This document shows, in pieces, positions 61,567-64,000 of a DNA stretch of 64,000 bases. The notes under the pieces were generated by a model that was not told the DNA's origin, did not search any database, and saw only the letters and a list, made by a program, of their open reading frames with translations. A program made the translations under genes and the position numbers. Positions within the stretch are counted from its first letter, which is position 1; every line of letters starts with the position of its first letter. The stretch is from Thalassotalea sp. Sam97 (GTDB lineage Bacteria > Pseudomonadota > Gammaproteobacteria > Enterobacterales > Alteromonadaceae), in the NCBI RefSeq assembly GCF_041379765.1, contig NZ_CP166919.1:1178001-1242000 (forward strand), written 5' to 3'.

Positions 61567-63939
61567 ATGAAAAAACTGATGATTGGCCTTGCTGTCGCAA
61601 GCGCTCTTGGCTTAACGGCCTGTGATGGGGAAACCATCAGCGATATTAACAATCAAAATGCCGATAAAAATCCTACACCGGTTACGAGTCGCGTGGTGTT
61701 TGATCCTACTGACCCAGAAGGGGTGTCCGTACCAAATGATCTATTACTTTTAGTTGATGATGAAGATGTAGAGTCTGGGGTAGCAATAAAAGACGGAACG
61801 TTTAACTTTCCTGTCGACGACCCAAGCGATTTTTCTAACCCGTTAGTTGCAGCAAATACCCTAGATGGTTGGTCAACCCATCAGCCATTTGTGTTAGCGT
61901 TAGATATGGCTGACGGAATTACCGTTGATCCAAGCAGCGTGATGTCAGGTGAGGCTGTACATATCTTTGAAGCCGTTATGGGCGGCGATATGAGCGATGC
62001 TGATTGCACTGCGGTACCACGAGGTATCGCTTGTAAGCCAGGCGCGAAGTTAACTTTTGGTGTCGATTTTGTGGTTAAAGCCGAAGGCACCTCGTTAACT
62101 GTTGTGCCACTTAAACCGTTAAAAGCGAAAACAACCTACATTATGGCATTAACCGACAGCTTACTGGATTCTGAAGGTTATGCTGTATTAGGTTCAACAA
62201 CGTATGAGTTAGTAAGTCAAGATATTGCGACATCGCCAATTGACGATCCGTCATTAGGTGGCTTACAGGCTATTTCAAATAGTTTTGAAGCGGTAGCCGC
62301 AGCTGTTGGTGTTGAGCGCGACTCGATAACATATACTGCAGCGATGACCACACAGTCGACAGTGGACTCACTTGCGGTAACTAAGCAATTATTAGCCGCG
62401 AGCTTAAATCCGCAAACGGCATTGTTCCCAACACCATCCGTTGCGGTGATGGATACTAACTTAACGGTTGCCAACGTACTAGTAAATGCCGGCTTATTAG
62501 ATCCTGCTGATCCGCAACTCGTGCCTTTGTACACAAGCGCAAAATTATATGCTGGTAAGGTAACGGTTCCTTATTATTTGCAAACACCACAATCGCCTGC
62601 ATTGGCACAACGCACTAACTGGCAAGCATTATGTGATTCAGGTGCTATGTTAGCGTTTGCAACATCATTACCAGAAGGCCCTGTAAGTCCAACCGATGCT
62701 GCCTGCATGAGCTTTGGTTTACGTGACGTTGGCATTGATACTGAACGAAACCTAACCAAGTTCAACCCCATTCCGAAAGTACAATCAATGCAAAATCTTG
62801 ATGTACAAATGACGGTGCCAGATCCTATGGTCGCTAACGCGGTACGTCAAGCACTTGGTTTGCCAGGGCAAATCAGTGAGTCAGAAGCGGGTTGGCCAGT
62901 GGTGATGCTACAGCACGGTATTACTTCGAAAAAAGAAGATATGTTAGCGTTAACCGGTCTTTTATCGGTCAATGGTTTTGCTACCATTGCAATTGACCAC
63001 CCGTTACATAATTCACGTGGTTTTGATACCGATGAAGACGGCGTTGCGGAATTTGAAGCGGCGGCAAATCCGTTTTATTACATTAATATTGCTGACTTAG
63101 TTAGTGGTCGAGATAACTTTAGACAAAGCGCTGCCGACGCAATGGCGTTACGTATGGGCATTAACTTCTTACAAGGTGCGAATGTAAACGCGGGTGAAGT
63201 TTACTATGTGGGCCACTCTCTTGGTGCTTTGACAGGCGTTAACTTTTTAGCGATGACCAACTCACCGCTTAATGATCAGGTTGATGCTTTCTTTAAAGTG
63301 CAAGCAGCATCGCTAGCTTCTCCAGCTGGAGGCGTGCCAAACTTTGGTATGGCGTCACCTACGTTTGGTCCTTTGATTAAATACAACCTAGCGCTGAGCT
63401 TATCACCTGAGTTTGCCACAGCCGCACAGGATATTGGTGGTGCCAATGCGACAGCGGCAGATATGGTGGCATTCTGGAACAATTTTGAAGCCAATGGTAT
63501 GGTAACCCCTGAAGTACAAGCGGCTTTAGCACAGTGGACTTTCGCTGCGCAGACTATTGTTGATGCGGCTGATATGATTAATTATACCCAGCCACTCGTA
63601 GCTAACGGTACTCCGTTACATATTATTGAAATGGTTGGTAATGGCTTAGATGTTCCTGCTGATACTGTGATACCACTTACCACGCCGACATCGCCGTTAG
63701 CTGGTTCAACGCCACTGATTAACTTATTAGGTGTTGATACGGTATCAGAAACGACAGCAGCTGCGACGCCAGTGTCAGGCGCGGTTAAATTTGTTGCCGG
63801 TGATCATGGCTCAATCCTAAACCCAGCGGCAAGCCCTGCAGCGACACAAGAGATTCAGTCGCAAATTGCCGCTTATTTTGCTACTAAAGGCACGGCTATT
63901 GTCGTAAACAACCCTGACGTGGTTCTACAACAACAATAA
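61567..63939 (+). CDS. VolA/Pla-1-type surface lipase lipoprotein
   Basis: A 790-residue lipoprotein (GLTAC, Cys19 of the signal) of the extracellular lipase family typified by VolA and Pla-1/cef, with the bacterial virulence-factor lipase N-terminal domain over the first about 250 residues. The catalytic alpha/beta-hydrolase domain carries GHSLGALTG as its nucleophile elbow. I start at ATG 61567, with GGGGAG upstream, rather than ATG 61534, which adds 11 residues before the signal. VolA-like enzymes liberate fatty acids from phospholipids at the cell surface. It may supply fatty acids to the acyl-CoA synthetase at 46 kb, but nothing links the two directly. Confidence 0.85.
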   Translation: MKKLMIGLAVASALGLTACDGETISDINNQNADKNPTPVTSRVVFDPTDPEGVSVPNDLLLLVDDEDVESGVAIKDGTFNFPVDDPSDFSNPLVAANTLDGWSTHQPFVLALDMADGITVDPSSVMSGEAVHIFEAVMGGDMSDADCTAVPRGIACKPGAKLTFGVDFVVKAEGTSLTVVPLKPLKAKTTYIMALTDSLLDSEGYAVLGSTTYELVSQDIATSPIDDPSLGGLQAISNSFEAVAAAVGVERDSITYTAAMTTQSTVDSLAVTKQLLAASLNPQTALFPTPSVAVMDTNLTVANVLVNAGLLDPADPQLVPLYTSAKLYAGKVTVPYYLQTPQSPALAQRTNWQALCDSGAMLAFATSLPEGPVSPTDAACMSFGLRDVGIDTERNLTKFNPIPKVQSMQNLDVQMTVPDPMVANAVRQALGLPGQISESEAGWPVVMLQHGITSKKEDMLALTGLLSVNGFATIAIDHPLHNSRGFDTDEDGVAEFEAAANPFYYINIADLVSGRDNFRQSAADAMALRMGINFLQGANVNAGEVYYVGHSLGALTGVNFLAMTNSPLNDQVDAFFKVQAASLASPAGGVPNFGMASPTFGPLIKYNLALSLSPEFATAAQDIGGANATAADMVAFWNNFEANGMVTPEVQAALAQWTFAAQTIVDAADMINYTQPLVANGTPLHIIEMVGNGLDVPADTVIPLTTPTSPLAGSTPLINLLGVDTVSETTAAATPVSGAVKFVAGDHGSILNPAASPAATQEIQSQIAAYFATKGTAIVVNNPDVVLQQQ

Positions 63940-63963
63940 TCAGACGTTAATAACGTTTTGAAT

Positions 63964-63989
63964 AAGGAGGCATAATGCCTCCTTTTTTT
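63964..63989 (+). terminator. Rho-independent terminator of the lipase gene
   Basis: AAGGAGGCAT and ATGCCTCCTT form a compact stem, followed by seven T. Confidence 0.88.
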
Positions 63990-64000
63990 ATTTGTGACTT

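Overview
The window looks like chromosomal DNA of a marine gammaproteobacterium of the order Alteromonadales, probably Colwelliaceae-like (Thalassotalea/Colwellia type). The evidence is the moderately AT-rich composition, the gammaproteobacterial gene orders (ruvCAB; ybgC-tolQRAB-pal-cpoB; lolB-ispE-prs-rplY-pth-ychF; hemA-prfA-prmC), an AdhE and a Prs that read like their Enterobacteria/Vibrio counterparts, and a polysaccharide locus with a very large TonB-dependent receptor. Genus is an inference.

Layout. 1-1.9 kb: end of ruvC, then ruvA and ruvB. 2.1-3.7 kb: a leftward xdhC-like/mobA-like molybdoenzyme maturation pair. 3.7-4.3 kb: a gene-poor gap with a leftward terminator and a 23-codon ORF. 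4.3-9.6 kb: the complete Tol-Pal envelope operon. 9.85-10.98 kb: seven identical tRNA-Lys(UUU) genes in a tandem array whose long spacers resemble a decayed tRNA-Lys. 11.3-16 kb: a secreted protein of unknown role, a rhombosortase, a DTW-domain tRNA modification enzyme, gamma-glutamyltransferase and a small lipoprotein.

16-33.6 kb is the accessory heart of the window: a beta-glucan (probably laminarin) utilisation locus. It holds a LacI repressor, a GH1 beta-glucosidase, an FucP/GluP-type sugar permease, a GH3 glucosidase lipoprotein, a GH16 endo-glucanase lipoprotein, a 1013-residue TonB-dependent receptor and a CBM9-like secreted protein. Inside it lies a separate leftward operon of two divergent tryptophan-halogenase-like flavoproteins, a SapC-like protein and an FIH-like JmjC/cupin oxygenase. 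Perfect LacI-type palindromes sit between the divergent GH1 and permease genes and upstream of the receptor, which suggests one regulon: the receptor imports oligosaccharides, GH16/GH3 cut them, the permease takes up glucose, GH1 finishes in the cytoplasm.

33.8-45.6 kb: small redox proteins, a GlyGly-CTERM-like zinc metalloprotease (a plausible client of the rhombosortase above), an AcuI/YhdH reductase, a K+-channel-like protein overlapping a UbiA-type prenyltransferase, a GCS2-type ligase overlapping an aspartoacylase-like hydrolase, DUF3301, DUF3549 and truC. 45.9-50.8 kb: a cold-shock protein with a structured leader, an acyl-CoA synthetase and adhE. 50.9-61.1 kb: ychF, pth, rplY, prs, ispE and lolB leftward; hemA, prfA and prmC rightward; a yciK-like SDR. 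61.5-63.9 kb: a VolA-type lipase lipoprotein.

Two palindromic, MITE-like elements of about 265 bp lie at 42.7 and 56.4 kb. An 18-bp end of the second type also forms the stop codon of the aspartoacylase-like gene at 40.1 kb.
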